DNA of 34,998 nt from Bradyrhizobium sp. WSM1743 (lineage in GTDB: Bacteria > Pseudomonadota > Alphaproteobacteria > Rhizobiales > Xanthobacteraceae). The position numbers were made by a program, and so were the translations under genes. The notes below the pieces were generated by a model, which saw nothing but the letters and a program-made list of their open reading frames with translations, had not been told where the DNA came from and made no database searches. The stretch's first letter is position 1, and each line of letters opens with the position of its first letter. This document shows, in pieces, positions 15,149 to 24,429 of this stretch. Location: NCBI RefSeq assembly GCF_000473065.1, contig NZ_AXAZ01000079.1, positions 1 to 34,998 on the forward strand. The letters are read 5' to 3'.

Positions 15149-16399
15149 CTACCTGATCGCGGCCGCCAAGGCCGCGATCAGGGCAGGCGGCGTCACCAGC
15201 AGACCGAGCTTGAGGAACGGCCAGGCACCGACCTCGATCTTCTCACGCCGGAGCGCGACCAGCCAAAGGATGGTGGCGAGCGAGCCGGTCACCGACAGAT
15301 TGGGGCCGAGATCGACGCCGATCAGGATGGCGCTGACGACCTGGGCGGGCAGATGATCGTTGGCGGCGACCGAGCCGGCGACGAGGCCGACCGGAAGATT
15401 GTTGGCGATGTTGTCGGCGAGCGCGGTGGCGATGCCGACGCTCCAGGCGGCCTCCGTCACGGATTGCGCCACAGCTTGGTGCAGCAGCGTGCTCAGCTGC
15501 GCGATCACGCCGGTCTTCACCAGCGCCTCCACCATGACGAAAAGCCCGCCGACCAGCGGCAGCACGCTCCAGGAGACGCCGTGCAGCACGGGCAAAGGCG
15601 ATTGCCGGTTGATCAGCAGCACGATCGCTGCCGTCGTGGTCCCGCAGATGAACGTCGGCAGACCCAATTGCAGATCGAGGGCCGAGGCCCAGATCAGCAC
15701 GATGCCGATGGCGCCGATGCCATAGGCCGTCAACAGGCCACCGCGGCTGAGTTTGGGATGGGGCACCCGCGCTTCGATGGTTTCGTCCTTCAGCTCGCGA
15801 CGCAAGGCAAGGCGTAGTGCGATATAGGTGAGAACAATCGAGGCAAGCGACGGCAGAGCGAATTGGCGCAGCCAGGTCCCCAGATGCGGCATGTTCTTGC
15901 CGAACACGACGAGGTTGGCCGGATTGGAGATCGGCAGCACGAAGCTCGCGGCATTGGCAATGAAGGCACAGACGAAGAGGTAAGGGAGCGGCTTGGCGCC
16001 GGCCGCGCGCGTCGCGGCGTAGACCGCAGGCGTCAACACGATCGCGGTTGCGTCGTTCGAGAGCAGCACCGTCACCAATGTCCCGACCAGGTAGATCAGC
16101 AGAAACAGCCGCTGCGGCGAGCCGCGTGCATGCTCGACCGCGAACGCGGCCAGATAATCGAACAGGCCCTCGAGCCGCGCCAGCTCGGCGATCAGCATCA
16201 TGCCGATCAGGAAGAGGTAGACATCGACGCCTTTCTCGATGCCTGTCAGCGCATCCTGCCACGGCAGCAGACCAAGCAGCACCAGCGTTGCTGCACCGAT
16301 CACAGCCCAGATCGCCTCCGGCATGCGAAACGGGCGGATGATGACGCCTGCAGTCGCGGCTACGATGATGCTCCAGGCCCAGATGGCGTCAGACGGCAC
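15149..16399 (-). CDS. arsB: ArsB/NhaD-type anion or arsenite efflux permease
   Basis: Encodes 416 residues with about 10-12 membrane segments. It resembles E. coli ArsB along its length: TLVTVLLSNDATAIVLTPAV (ArsB has ANDGAALILTP), an ADNIANNLPVGLVAGS segment (ArsB MNNMPTVLVGA), and the C-terminal LIGVDLGPNLSVTGSLATIL (ArsB [20 protein letters not shown]). ArsB extrudes arsenite and antimonite. No arsR, arsC or arsA lies beside it, so another anion is possible. It is 25 bp downstream of an MFS gene on the same strand and probably co-transcribed. Confidence 0.8.
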   Translation of the reverse strand: MPSDAIWAWSIIVAATAGVIIRPFRMPEAIWAVIGAATLVLLGLLPWQDALTGIEKGVDVYLFLIGMMLIAELARLEGLFDYLAAFAVEHARGSPQRLFLLIYLVGTLVTVLLSNDATAIVLTPAVYAATRAAGAKPLPYLFVCAFIANAASFVLPISNPANLVVFGKNMPHLGTWLRQFALPSLASIVLTYIALRLALRRELKDETIEARVPHPKLSRGGLLTAYGIGAIGIVLIWASALDLQLGLPTFICGTTTAAIVLLINRQSPLPVLHGVSWSVLPLVGGLFVMVEALVKTGVIAQLSTLLHQAVAQSVTEAAWSVGIATALADNIANNLPVGLVAGSVAANDHLPAQVVSAILIGVDLGPNLSVTGSLATILWLVALRREKIEVGAWPFLKLGLLVTPPALIAALAAAIR

Positions 16400-16424
16400 G
16401 TTCAGTCCTCAATGTGGAACGGGA

Positions 16425-17699
16425 TCATTCGGCAGCGATAGCCGATGCTGGAGGCGCTGTCTTCCCCTGCGGTCGCAAGGCGCCATGTCGCGTCTCGGGC
16501 AAGGCGAGCAGGCAGATGAGGGCGCCGATCGCCGCGACCGCGCCGAGCGTGATGAAGGCCGCGCTGTAGCCCGCCCCGACCACGACGAAGCCCGCAAGCG
16601 TTGTCGAGAGCGCGGCTCCAATGCTCTGGGCGGTGATGACTGCGCCCTGCGCGATATTGAAACGACCGGTGTTGCGCATGAGGTCGGCCACGATGACGGG
16701 GAAGATCGCGCCGAAGATGCCGGCGCCGACGCCGTCGAGAAGCTGCACGCCGACCAGCCAGAACGGATTGTCGGATAGTGTGTAGAGCGCCCCCCGGATG
16801 GGCAGGATCAGCAATGCGGCGAGGAAGAAGCGCTTGTGACCCCAACTGTCGGCCCTGGCGCCGACCAGCATCGCGAACGGCACCATGACCAATTGCGCTG
16901 CGACGATGCAGGCCGACATCAGGCTGGTGCCCATGTTCTTGTCCTCAAGTGCGAGCTTTTGCCCGACCAGCGGCAGCATGGCTGCGTTGGAGAGGTGGAA
17001 GAGCAGAACGCAAATCGCAAAGGCAAGCAGGGGGCGGCAGGTGAACAGCACGGCGAAGCTCGAAGGTGTGTCGCGCTGGCTTTCCGCGTCGGCATCGTGC
17101 AACCCGCGGGCGAGATCGTGGTCGATGGCGCGAGCCGGGATCGCAAGGATGCTGACGAGGCTTGCGATTGCCATCGCGGCGAGAAGATAGAAGACGACGG
17201 TCGGGCCGAACCAATAGGCGGAGATGCCCGCGAGCCCGGCCGCGACCGCATTGCCGGCGTGATTGAACGTCTCGTTGCGGCCGATTCGCCGGGTAAAGGC
17301 GGCATGGCCGAAGATGCCGAGCGAGACGGCGGCGATTGCCGGCGGAAAGATCACGGCGGCGGCCTGCGCGACGCCTTGCGAGATCGCAACCGGCAGAAAA
17401 CCTGGAAACAACGGCAACGACAGCGAGGCGAGAGTGACCATGATGGCGGCGACTATCATCACCCTCCGCTTCGCCCGCGTGGCATCGACCAGCGCACCGG
17501 CCGGCGTCTGCGCCACGATGCCGGCGATCGTTGCGATCGACATCACGAGCCCGATGCGTGCTTCGTCCCACTGCTGTTCGATGAGGAGATAGACCGCGAG
17601 ATAGGGCCCGAGCCCGTCGCGGACGTCCGCAAGAAAGAAATTGGCCGCATCCAGCGCGCGGCCGGCTCGCCTCGTCTGGTCGGGGTCTTGGCTCGACAT
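16425..17699 (-). CDS. MFS transporter, drug or metabolite exporter type
   Basis: Encodes 424 residues from the ATG at 17697-17699 (MSSQDPDQTRRAGRALDAAN); a TTG 39 bases upstream is also in frame. About 12 membrane segments. The first helix region ANFFLADVRDGLGPYLAVYL and the following QTPAGALVDATRAKR loop (motif A-like) mark a branch often annotated as MFS_1-like exporter. A cytoplasmic loop near the middle (RAIDHDLARGLHDADAESQR) separates the halves. It precedes the arsB-like gene by 25 bp, so the two may export related compounds. The substrate is unknown. Confidence 0.85.
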   Translation of the reverse strand: MSSQDPDQTRRAGRALDAANFFLADVRDGLGPYLAVYLLIEQQWDEARIGLVMSIATIAGIVAQTPAGALVDATRAKRRVMIVAAIMVTLASLSLPLFPGFLPVAISQGVAQAAAVIFPPAIAAVSLGIFGHAAFTRRIGRNETFNHAGNAVAAGLAGISAYWFGPTVVFYLLAAMAIASLVSILAIPARAIDHDLARGLHDADAESQRDTPSSFAVLFTCRPLLAFAICVLLFHLSNAAMLPLVGQKLALEDKNMGTSLMSACIVAAQLVMVPFAMLVGARADSWGHKRFFLAALLILPIRGALYTLSDNPFWLVGVQLLDGVGAGIFGAIFPVIVADLMRNTGRFNIAQGAVITAQSIGAALSTTLAGFVVVGAGYSAAFITLGAVAAIGALICLLALPETRHGALRPQGKTAPPASAIAAE

Positions 17700-17781
17700 C
17701 GGACTCTCGATCGAGGCTTCAAATGGTCCCGGCTGCAACCTTCATGACGTCCGCCTGGTTCCGCCGATCACGCCGTGCTCC

Positions 17782-18222
17782 TCAAAACTTGACCGCCAGC
17801 AGCACCGCGCCGGCACCGATCATGGCGATGCCGGCCCAGCCCTGCGCCGTCGGCCGCTCACCGAGAAAGGCGAATGCGAACAGGGCGACCAGCACGACGC
17901 TGAGCTTGTCGATCGGCGCCACCAGCGTCGCCGGGCCGAGCTTCAGCGCACGGAAATAGCAGAGCCACGAAGCCCCGGTCGCTAGGCCCGACAAAGCCAG
18001 GAACAGCCAGGTTCGCGGCGAGACCGCCGAGGGCACGGTGAATTGTCCGGTGAAGAACAGCAGCACCGAGAAGGCGAGCAGCACCACGATGGTGCGGATG
18101 AAGGTGGCAAGGTCCGGATTGATGTTCTCGACGCCGACCTTGGCGAAGATCGCGGTCAGCGCCGCAAAGCAGGCAGAGAGCAGCGCCCAGATCTGCCAGG
18201 CGGAGAGGAGGGCGGGTTTCAT
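17782..18222 (-). CDS. Half-size EamA/DMT family transporter
   Basis: Encodes 146 residues with five hydrophobic segments and a single EamA domain: the N-terminal WQIWALLSACFAALTAIFAKVG, the ALKLGPATLVAPIDKLSVVLV segment and the C-terminal FLGERPTAQGWAGIAMIGAG signature. Half-size members dimerise to make the ten-helix transporter. I used the ATG at 18220-18222 because the family starts with this segment; a longer frame to 18285 adds a histidine-rich non-membrane extension. It follows the hybrid kinase by about 60 bp on the same strand. Confidence 0.87.
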   Translation of the reverse strand: MKPALLSAWQIWALLSACFAALTAIFAKVGVENINPDLATFIRTIVVLLAFSVLLFFTGQFTVPSAVSPRTWLFLALSGLATGASWLCYFRALKLGPATLVAPIDKLSVVLVALFAFAFLGERPTAQGWAGIAMIGAGAVLLAVKF

Positions 18223-18281
18223 GTTATCGATATCCGTTGCTTCAGGACGGCGTTTGTGGCCACATTCGTGGGCTAGCACAC

Positions 18282-20747
18282 TCACCTTGCCCCGGACAGC
18301 TTCTCCGAGATCGCCTTGCGCAGGATGCGCGAGAGCGATTCCACAGAATACGGCTTCTGGATAAGCTCGAAGCCGCGATGGGCGCTTTCGGCGAGCACGT
18401 TGCTGTAGCCGCTGGTGAGCACCACGGGCAGGCCCGGATAGCGCTCGCGGATGACGCCGGCAAGCTCGACGCCGTTCATTCCGGGCATAATGACGTCGGA
18501 GAAGACGAGGTCGACGGCAAATTCGTTCTCGCGGAGGATCGCGAGCGCCGCATTGGCGTTGGCGACGCGGCGGACGACGTAGCCGAGATCTTCCAGAAGC
18601 TCGGTCGAGAACTGGCCGACATCGTCATTGTCCTCGACCACGAGCACGCGGTAGCCGCGCCCGGTGGTCGCTGCCTCGCTGGTCAGCGCCGCCGCCTCCT
18701 TCTCGGTGGCGGGACTTTGAGCCTGCGGCAGGTAGATGGTGAAGGTCGCGCCTTGACCTTGCGTGCTCGTCACCGCTATGTCGCCCTCGGACTGCTTTGC
18801 GAAGCCGAACGCCTGGCTGAGGCCGAGGCCGGTGCCCTTGCCGACCTCCTTGGTGGTGAAGAACGGCTCGAAGATCAGGTCGAGATGTTCCGGCGCGATG
18901 CCGCTGCCGGTATCCGCGACCGAGATCGCGACATAATCGCCGCCGCGCGCCGATTGCGCGCGCAGGCGCGGGATGCCCTGCACCTTGCGCACTGCAATGG
19001 TGAGGCGGCCTTCGTCCTCCATGGCGTCGCGCGCGTTGATGGCGAGGTTGATCAGGGCGGTCTCGAACTGTGCGACGTCGGCGACAGTGAAGCAATCCGC
19101 GTCCTGAATCTCGACGCTGATCTCGATGCGGCCGCCGACCAGCGGCCGGACCAGCTGCGCCACGCCTTCGACCTGGCTGCCGACATTGAACATCTGTGGC
19201 TTCAGCGGCTGCCGGCGGGCGAAGGCCAGAAGCTGCGCGGTCAGTTTCGAGGCGCGCTCGACGGTGTCGGAGATGGCGTCGACATAGCGGCGGCGCCGCT
19301 CTTCCGGTAGCTCGCGCCGGCGCAGGAAGTCCGTTGCCGAACGGATGATGGTGAGGAGGTTGTTGAAGTCGTGCGCGACGCCGCCGGTGAGCTGCCCGAT
19401 CGCCTCCATCTTCTGCGACTGCCGCAGCGCCTCTTCGCCGAGACGGCGCTCGGTGATGTCGACGGCTTCGGGCACGGCGCCGGTGATGTTGCCGTGGCGG
19501 TCGAGCACGGGCCGCATGCCGAAGTCGAAGTCACGTTCGCCGATCGGCAGGCGCAGCCGCATCTCCAGTCGTACCGCTTCGCCCTTCAGGACGGTGTCGA
19601 AGGCTTCGCGTACGGCGGCGCTCATACCGTGGGTGCCGGCGAACCAGGGCGTCTCCCAGAATGGCTTCCCGATCACGTCCGCAGAGCTCGCCTTGATGCC
19701 GTCGAGCGCGGTCTTGTTGGCGTAAACCAGCTCGCCCTTGAGATTGACCAGTCCTTGATACTGGTTGCTGGTCTCCAGGATCGCGCGCAGCCGCGCCTGG
19801 TTGGCTTCGAGCTCGGCGGTGCGCTCGGCGATACGCTGTTCCAGCGTCTCGTTGAGCTGCCTGAGCTCGATCTCGGCCTGCTTGGCGACGGTGATGTCGT
19901 GGGCGACGCCGATGAAGCCGATATGCTTGCCGGTCGGGTCCCAGCGCGGCTGCGATTCCGAGCGCAGCCAGCGCCATTCGCCGCTGGCGTTCCTGTAGCG
20001 CGCTTCCAGCACGAACGGCTTTAGCGACGCCTCACCCTGGACGGATTGTTGCAGCACATGTGGCAGGTCGTCCGGATGTAGCACCTTACGCCAGTCGAAA
20101 TCGATCGCTTGGTCGTAGGGCAGCCCGACGAAATCGACATAGGCCTGGTTGGCGAAGGACCGCTTGCGGTCGAGCTTGGTCACCCAGATCGGCACAGGCG
20201 CACTGTCGGCGATCAGCCGGAAGCGCTCCTCGCTTTCGCGCAGCGTCTCGCGCGCCAGCGCCTGGTCGGTGATGTCGATATGGGCGCCGACGAGGCGGAT
20301 CGCCCGGCCGTCCTTGTCGCGCTCGATCTTGGCGACGACCCGGATCCAGCGGGTCTCGCCGTCGCTCGGACGGATGATGCGGTATTCGGCGGTGTAATCC
20401 TCGCTGGTCCCGGAAAGCGCCTCGAAGAAGTGTTTCACTGCCGCGTCGCGGTCGTCAGGATGGATACGGTTGACCCAGTCCTCGTGCGACTCGTCGACGG
20501 CCTCCGGCGGCAGGCCATGGATCATCAGGTATTCCGGCGAGCGGCGGTTCTTGAACCCTTCGCGGAAGTTGACCTCGAGGCCGCCGACCTTGCCGATGCG
20601 CTGGATGCGCGCGAGCTCGGCCTCGCGCTCCTGGAGCGCGCGGTAGGCGTTGTCGCGCTCGCGCGCGACGTCTTCGAGGTGCTGGCGCAGCCTTTCGGCG
20701 GCGATTGTCTCGGGCAAAGGATCGTTCAAGGCGTCGGCCGTTGTCAT
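18282..20747 (-). CDS. Hybrid sensor histidine kinase with three PAS domains
   Basis: Encodes about 821 residues from the ATG at 20745-20747; a GTG four codons upstream is possible. Order: a coiled-coil start (RLRQHLEDVARERDNAYRAL), PAS 1 (about 50-165), PAS 2 (about 170-285), a coiled coil (QLNETLEQRIAERTAELEAN), PAS 3 (about 315-435), HisKA with phosphoacceptor H459 in GGVAHDFNNLLTIIRSATDF, ATPase (LINLAINARDAMEDEG, VADTGSGIAPEHL, GTGLGLSQAFGFAKQ), and a C-terminal receiver with D in VFSDVIMPGMNG. No membrane segment: a soluble sensor. No response regulator with an output domain is beside it. The second PAS hybrid kinase at 25809 has the same core layout. Confidence 0.93.
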   Translation of the reverse strand: MTTADALNDPLPETIAAERLRQHLEDVARERDNAYRALQEREAELARIQRIGKVGGLEVNFREGFKNRRSPEYLMIHGLPPEAVDESHEDWVNRIHPDDRDAAVKHFFEALSGTSEDYTAEYRIIRPSDGETRWIRVVAKIERDKDGRAIRLVGAHIDITDQALARETLRESEERFRLIADSAPVPIWVTKLDRKRSFANQAYVDFVGLPYDQAIDFDWRKVLHPDDLPHVLQQSVQGEASLKPFVLEARYRNASGEWRWLRSESQPRWDPTGKHIGFIGVAHDITVAKQAEIELRQLNETLEQRIAERTAELEANQARLRAILETSNQYQGLVNLKGELVYANKTALDGIKASSADVIGKPFWETPWFAGTHGMSAAVREAFDTVLKGEAVRLEMRLRLPIGERDFDFGMRPVLDRHGNITGAVPEAVDITERRLGEEALRQSQKMEAIGQLTGGVAHDFNNLLTIIRSATDFLRRRELPEERRRRYVDAISDTVERASKLTAQLLAFARRQPLKPQMFNVGSQVEGVAQLVRPLVGGRIEISVEIQDADCFTVADVAQFETALINLAINARDAMEDEGRLTIAVRKVQGIPRLRAQSARGGDYVAISVADTGSGIAPEHLDLIFEPFFTTKEVGKGTGLGLSQAFGFAKQSEGDIAVTSTQGQGATFTIYLPQAQSPATEKEAAALTSEAATTGRGYRVLVVEDNDDVGQFSTELLEDLGYVVRRVANANAALAILRENEFAVDLVFSDVIMPGMNGVELAGVIRERYPGLPVVLTSGYSNVLAESAHRGFELIQKPYSVESLSRILRKAISEKLSGAR

Positions 20748-20980
20748 GCGGGTGCGCACGTGCCGGACTGATATTCACACAGACGGAGCGCGATGGCCAT
20801 TGCCTAGAGGAGATAGACTGTCTGGAAGGACCCGCGGCCAGCCAGAACGGGTGAAAGTGCGGTCAAGCAACGCCCGGTCTGGCAATTTGTTCCTGATCTT
20901 GGAACGATGCGGCCGCGGACGCGTCTTCGCGAGGCGCCACTACTCTCATTCATGGGACTCCCTTTCGGAGAGGCCAGATC

Positions 20981-22084
20981 TTGAAGCTCTTTGTCTGTCA
21001 GTCCTGTGGCAACGTCCTCTATTTCGAGAACCGCACCTGCGAGCGTTGCGGTCACCGCGTCGCCTTCCTCCCGGAGAAGGAGACGATGTCGGCGCTCGAG
21101 CCTGAGGGTGAGGCTCAAAGCGGAGCTTGGACGACCCTGGCCGACGCGGGCAGGGGACGCATGCTGTGCCGCAATGCCGAGTACGATGCCTGCAACTGGC
21201 TGACGGACACCGGCGAGAGCAGCGGCTATTGCCGTGCGTGCCGCCACAACGGGATGGTGCCGGACCTGTCGGAGCCCGCGCAGCTCGCCGGATGGCGCGA
21301 GCTGGAGGTGGCAAAACACCGGCTGTTCTATTCCCTGATCCGCTGGAAGCTGCCGCTGCAGAACCGGCAGGACAATGCCGAGCATGGCCTGATCTTCAAC
21401 TTCCTCGCCGACGATCCGCACAGCGGCACGAGGATCATGACCGGCCACGACAATGGCCTGATCACGATCGCGCTGACCGAGGCCGACGACATCGAGCGCG
21501 AGCGGCGCCGGCGCGAGATGGGCGAGCCTTACCGGACGCTGCTCGGACATTTCCGGCACGAGGTCGGCCACTATTTCTGGGACGTGCTGGTGCGCGACGG
21601 CGGCAAGCTCGACGAATGCCGCGCGGTGTTCGGTGACGATGCGGCCGATTACGGTCAGGCCTTGCAACGCCACTACGCGGACGGCGCGCCGCCGGACTGG
21701 CAGCAGAACTACGTCTCGGCCTATGCCACGATGCATCCCTGGGAAGACTTCGCCGAAACCTGGGCGCACTATCTCCACATCGTCGACACCCTGGAGATGG
21801 CCTCCGAGTTCGGCATGGAGGTGCGCCCCAAGGTTGACCGCGACGGGGAGTTGACGGCGCGTATCCGTTTCAACCCGTACGAGGCAAGGGACGTCCAGGC
21901 GCTCGTCGACGCATGGCTGCCCTTCACCTTCGCCATGAACAGCGTCAACCGGGCCATGGGCCTGCGCGACCTCTATCCCTTCATCCTGTCGCCCGCTGTG
22001 GTCGCCAAGCTCGGCTTCATTCACGGCCTGGTCCGGGACGCGGCCAAGGCTGGTAGGCCTCGGGAAGCTGCACGGCGTCCCTAG
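20981..22084 (+). CDS. Zinc-ribbon putative metallopeptidase (Peptidase_Mx type)
   Basis: Encodes 367 residues from a TTG start at 20981, preceded by GGAGAGG; no in-frame ATG fits. The N-terminus is a zinc ribbon (C6-x2-C9, C20-x2-C23), and a second Cys set follows (C63, C71, C84, C87). The gluzincin motif HEVGH is at 193-197 (H193, E194, H197). A later acidic segment, HPWEDFAETWAHYLHI, could give the third ligand. This architecture is that of the putative zinc-binding metallopeptidase family found widely in proteobacteria; its substrate is unknown. It is divergent from the hybrid kinase across 230 bp in which I see no clear site. Confidence 0.87.
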   Translation: MKLFVCQSCGNVLYFENRTCERCGHRVAFLPEKETMSALEPEGEAQSGAWTTLADAGRGRMLCRNAEYDACNWLTDTGESSGYCRACRHNGMVPDLSEPAQLAGWRELEVAKHRLFYSLIRWKLPLQNRQDNAEHGLIFNFLADDPHSGTRIMTGHDNGLITIALTEADDIERERRRREMGEPYRTLLGHFRHEVGHYFWDVLVRDGGKLDECRAVFGDDAADYGQALQRHYADGAPPDWQQNYVSAYATMHPWEDFAETWAHYLHIVDTLEMASEFGMEVRPKVDRDGELTARIRFNPYEARDVQALVDAWLPFTFAMNSVNRAMGLRDLYPFILSPAVVAKLGFIHGLVRDAAKAGRPREAARRP

Positions 22085-22246
22085 GGCTCGCCGCGCCCAT
22101 TTCGGTCTTGCGCTGGTACGCCAGAAGCCCGGATTTAGACCGTTGCCTCCGGCCCATTTTGCTGTACCACGGGAGCCACACGGCCCGTCCCATAGGCCCA
22201 AACGGCCAGGGAAGGGTCCCGCCCAAGGTCGAGACTCAAGAAAAGC

Positions 22247-24262
22247 ATGTTCAAACGCATTCTGATCGCCAATCGCGGCGAAATCGCCTGCCGGGTCATC
22301 AAGACTGCCCGCAAGATGGGAATTCAGACGGTTGCGGTCTATTCCGAGGCCGACCGCGATGCCCTCCATGTCGAGATGGCCGACGAGGCCGTGCTGATCG
22401 GCCCGCCGGCTGCGGCCGAGAGCTATCTGGTGATCGAGAAGATCGTGGAGGCCTGCCGCAAGACGGGCGCCGAGGCCGTGCATCCCGGCTACGGTTTCCT
22501 GTCCGAGCGCGAGGCGTTTCCGCGCGCGCTGGAAGCCGCCGGCATCGTCTTCATCGGCCCGAACCCGGGCGCGATCGCGGCGATGGGCGACAAGATCGAA
22601 TCCAAGAAGGCCGCCGCCAAGGCCAAGGTCTCGACCGTGCCCGGCTATCTCGGCGTCATCGAGGACGACAAGCACGCGGTGCGTATCGCCGACGAGATCG
22701 GCTACCCCGTGATGATCAAGGCTTCCGCCGGCGGTGGCGGCAAGGGCATGCGCATCGCGCATTCCAAGGCCGAGGTCGCTGAAGGCTTCAATCTCGCCAA
22801 GGCCGAGGCCAAGGCCTCGTTCGGCGACGACCGCGTCTTCGTCGAGAAGTTCATCGTCGATCCCCGCCACATCGAGATCCAGGTGCTCGGCGACAAGCAC
22901 GGCAACGTCATTCATCTCGGCGAGCGCGAATGCTCGATCCAGCGGCGCAACCAGAAGGTCATCGAGGAAGCGCCGTCGCCGCTGCTCGACGAGGAAACCC
23001 GCCGCAAGATGGGCGAGCAGGCGGTCGCGCTGGCCAAGGCCGTGCACTACGATTCCGCCGGTACCGTCGAATTCGTCGCCGGGCAGGACAAGAGCTTCTA
23101 CTTCCTGGAGATGAACACACGTCTCCAGGTCGAGCATCCCGTCACCGAGCTCGTCACCGGCGTCGACCTCGTCGAGCAGATGATCCGCGTCGCCGCCGGT
23201 GAGAAGCTCGCCATCGCGCAGAAGGACGTCACGCTGACGGGCTGGGCGGTGGAATCCCGCCTCTATGCCGAAGATCCGTTCCGCAATTTCCTGCCCTCGA
23301 TCGGGCGGCTCGTGAAGTATCGCCCGCCGGCGGAAGCCAGCAAGGACGGCATCACCGTGCGCAATGACACCGGCGTGCAGGAGGGCGGCGAGATCTCGAT
23401 CCATTACGATCCGATGATCGCCAAGCTCGTCACCCACGCGCCGTCGCGCGCGGCCGCGATCGAGGCGCAGTCGACCGCGCTGGATTCGTTCTACGTTGAC
23501 GGCATCCGCCACAACATCCCGTTCCTGTCGGCGCTGATGCATCATCCGCGCTGGCGCGAGGGACGGCTCTCGACCGGCTTCATCGCCGAGGAGTTTCCCA
23601 AGGGCTTTGCCGTGCGCGTGCCGGAAGGCGAAGTCGCCCGGCGGATCGCCGCCGTCGGCGCCGCCATCGATCACGTGCTCGGGGAGCGCAAGCGGCAGAT
23701 CTCGGGACAGATGGGCGGCCGCGTCGTGCAGCGCGAACGCCGCCGCGCGGTGTGGCTCGACCGTCAGGAGATCCTGCTCGAGGTCGCACGCGAGGGCGAG
23801 GCGATCGCGATCCGTTTCATCGATGCCGACGGCAAGGCCGGCAATGCGCATCTGTTGCAGTCGCCGTGGAAGCCGGGCGATCCGGTCTGGCAGGGCACGA
23901 TCGACGGGCACTTCATTGCGGTGCAGGCGCGGCCGATCGCCAACGGCATTCGTCTTGCGCACCAGGGCGTCGAGGTGCCGGTCTATGTCTGGACCGAGAC
24001 GGAAGCGACGTCTGCCCGGCTGATGCCGGTGACGACGGCCTCCGACACCGGCAAGAAGCTGCTCTGTCCGATGCCGGGCCTCGTGGTCTCGATCGCGGTG
24101 ACCGAGGGACAGGAGGTCAAGGCCGGCGAGACGCTGGCGGTGGTCGAAGCCATGAAGATGCAGAACGTGCTGCGCGCCGAGCAGGACGGCACCGTGAAGA
24201 AGATCCACGCGAGCGCCGGCGCGACGCTCGCGGTGGACGCGCTGATCTTGGAGTTCGCGTAA
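22247..24262 (+). CDS. pccA: Propionyl-CoA carboxylase alpha subunit (biotin carboxylase/BCCP)
   Basis: Encodes 671 residues. It carboxylates biotin with bicarbonate and ATP, and with the PccB subunit makes methylmalonyl-CoA from propionyl-CoA. Order: biotin carboxylase (1-about 450) with FKRILIANRGEIACRVIKTA, the ATP-grasp glycine loop KASAGGGGKGMRIA, and catalytic EMNTRLQVEHPVTE; a BT linker (about 460-590); and the biotinyl domain with the lysine of EAMKM at 637. The single-chain BC-BCCP form and the GWAVESRLYAEDPFRNFLPS segment fit PccA rather than AccC. No pccB is in the window. The upstream 160 bp shows no clear motif. Confidence 0.93.
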   Translation: MFKRILIANRGEIACRVIKTARKMGIQTVAVYSEADRDALHVEMADEAVLIGPPAAAESYLVIEKIVEACRKTGAEAVHPGYGFLSEREAFPRALEAAGIVFIGPNPGAIAAMGDKIESKKAAAKAKVSTVPGYLGVIEDDKHAVRIADEIGYPVMIKASAGGGGKGMRIAHSKAEVAEGFNLAKAEAKASFGDDRVFVEKFIVDPRHIEIQVLGDKHGNVIHLGERECSIQRRNQKVIEEAPSPLLDEETRRKMGEQAVALAKAVHYDSAGTVEFVAGQDKSFYFLEMNTRLQVEHPVTELVTGVDLVEQMIRVAAGEKLAIAQKDVTLTGWAVESRLYAEDPFRNFLPSIGRLVKYRPPAEASKDGITVRNDTGVQEGGEISIHYDPMIAKLVTHAPSRAAAIEAQSTALDSFYVDGIRHNIPFLSALMHHPRWREGRLSTGFIAEEFPKGFAVRVPEGEVARRIAAVGAAIDHVLGERKRQISGQMGGRVVQRERRRAVWLDRQEILLEVAREGEAIAIRFIDADGKAGNAHLLQSPWKPGDPVWQGTIDGHFIAVQARPIANGIRLAHQGVEVPVYVWTETEATSARLMPVTTASDTGKKLLCPMPGLVVSIAVTEGQEVKAGETLAVVEAMKMQNVLRAEQDGTVKKIHASAGATLAVDALILEFA

Positions 24263-24299
24263 GAGTGTGAGTGAGGCAGGCGATCTGCCCACGAGCACA

Positions 24300-24386
24300 G
24301 TCATTGCGAGGAGCGTTTAGCGACGAAGCAATCCAGTCTGTCTCCGTGGATGCATTCCTGGATTGCTTCGCTACGGTCGCAATGAC
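24300..24386. repeat. 87-bp palindromic intergenic repeat
   Basis: Outer arms GTCATTGCGA (24300-24309) and TCGCAATGAC (24377-24386), inner arms CGAAGCAATCCAG (24324-24336) and CTGGATTGCTTCG (24358-24370). It fills most of the 167-bp gap between pccA and the next gene and should fold into a long cruciform or mRNA hairpin. The motif type is common in intergenic DNA of Bradyrhizobium-like genomes. It is unrelated to the composite repeat A/B/C. Confidence 0.85.
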
Positions 24387-24429
24387 GGAGTATGTTGCGG
24401 CTGCGTCGCAATAAATTGAGAGGGCAACC

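Noticed and set aside
20804..24304. A 1166-codon open frame on the minus strand
   Set aside because: It runs antisense to the metallopeptidase and pccA genes, whose products are clearly recognisable. GC-rich third positions remove stops from the opposite strand; the text is Asp/His/Arg/Leu-rich nonsense.
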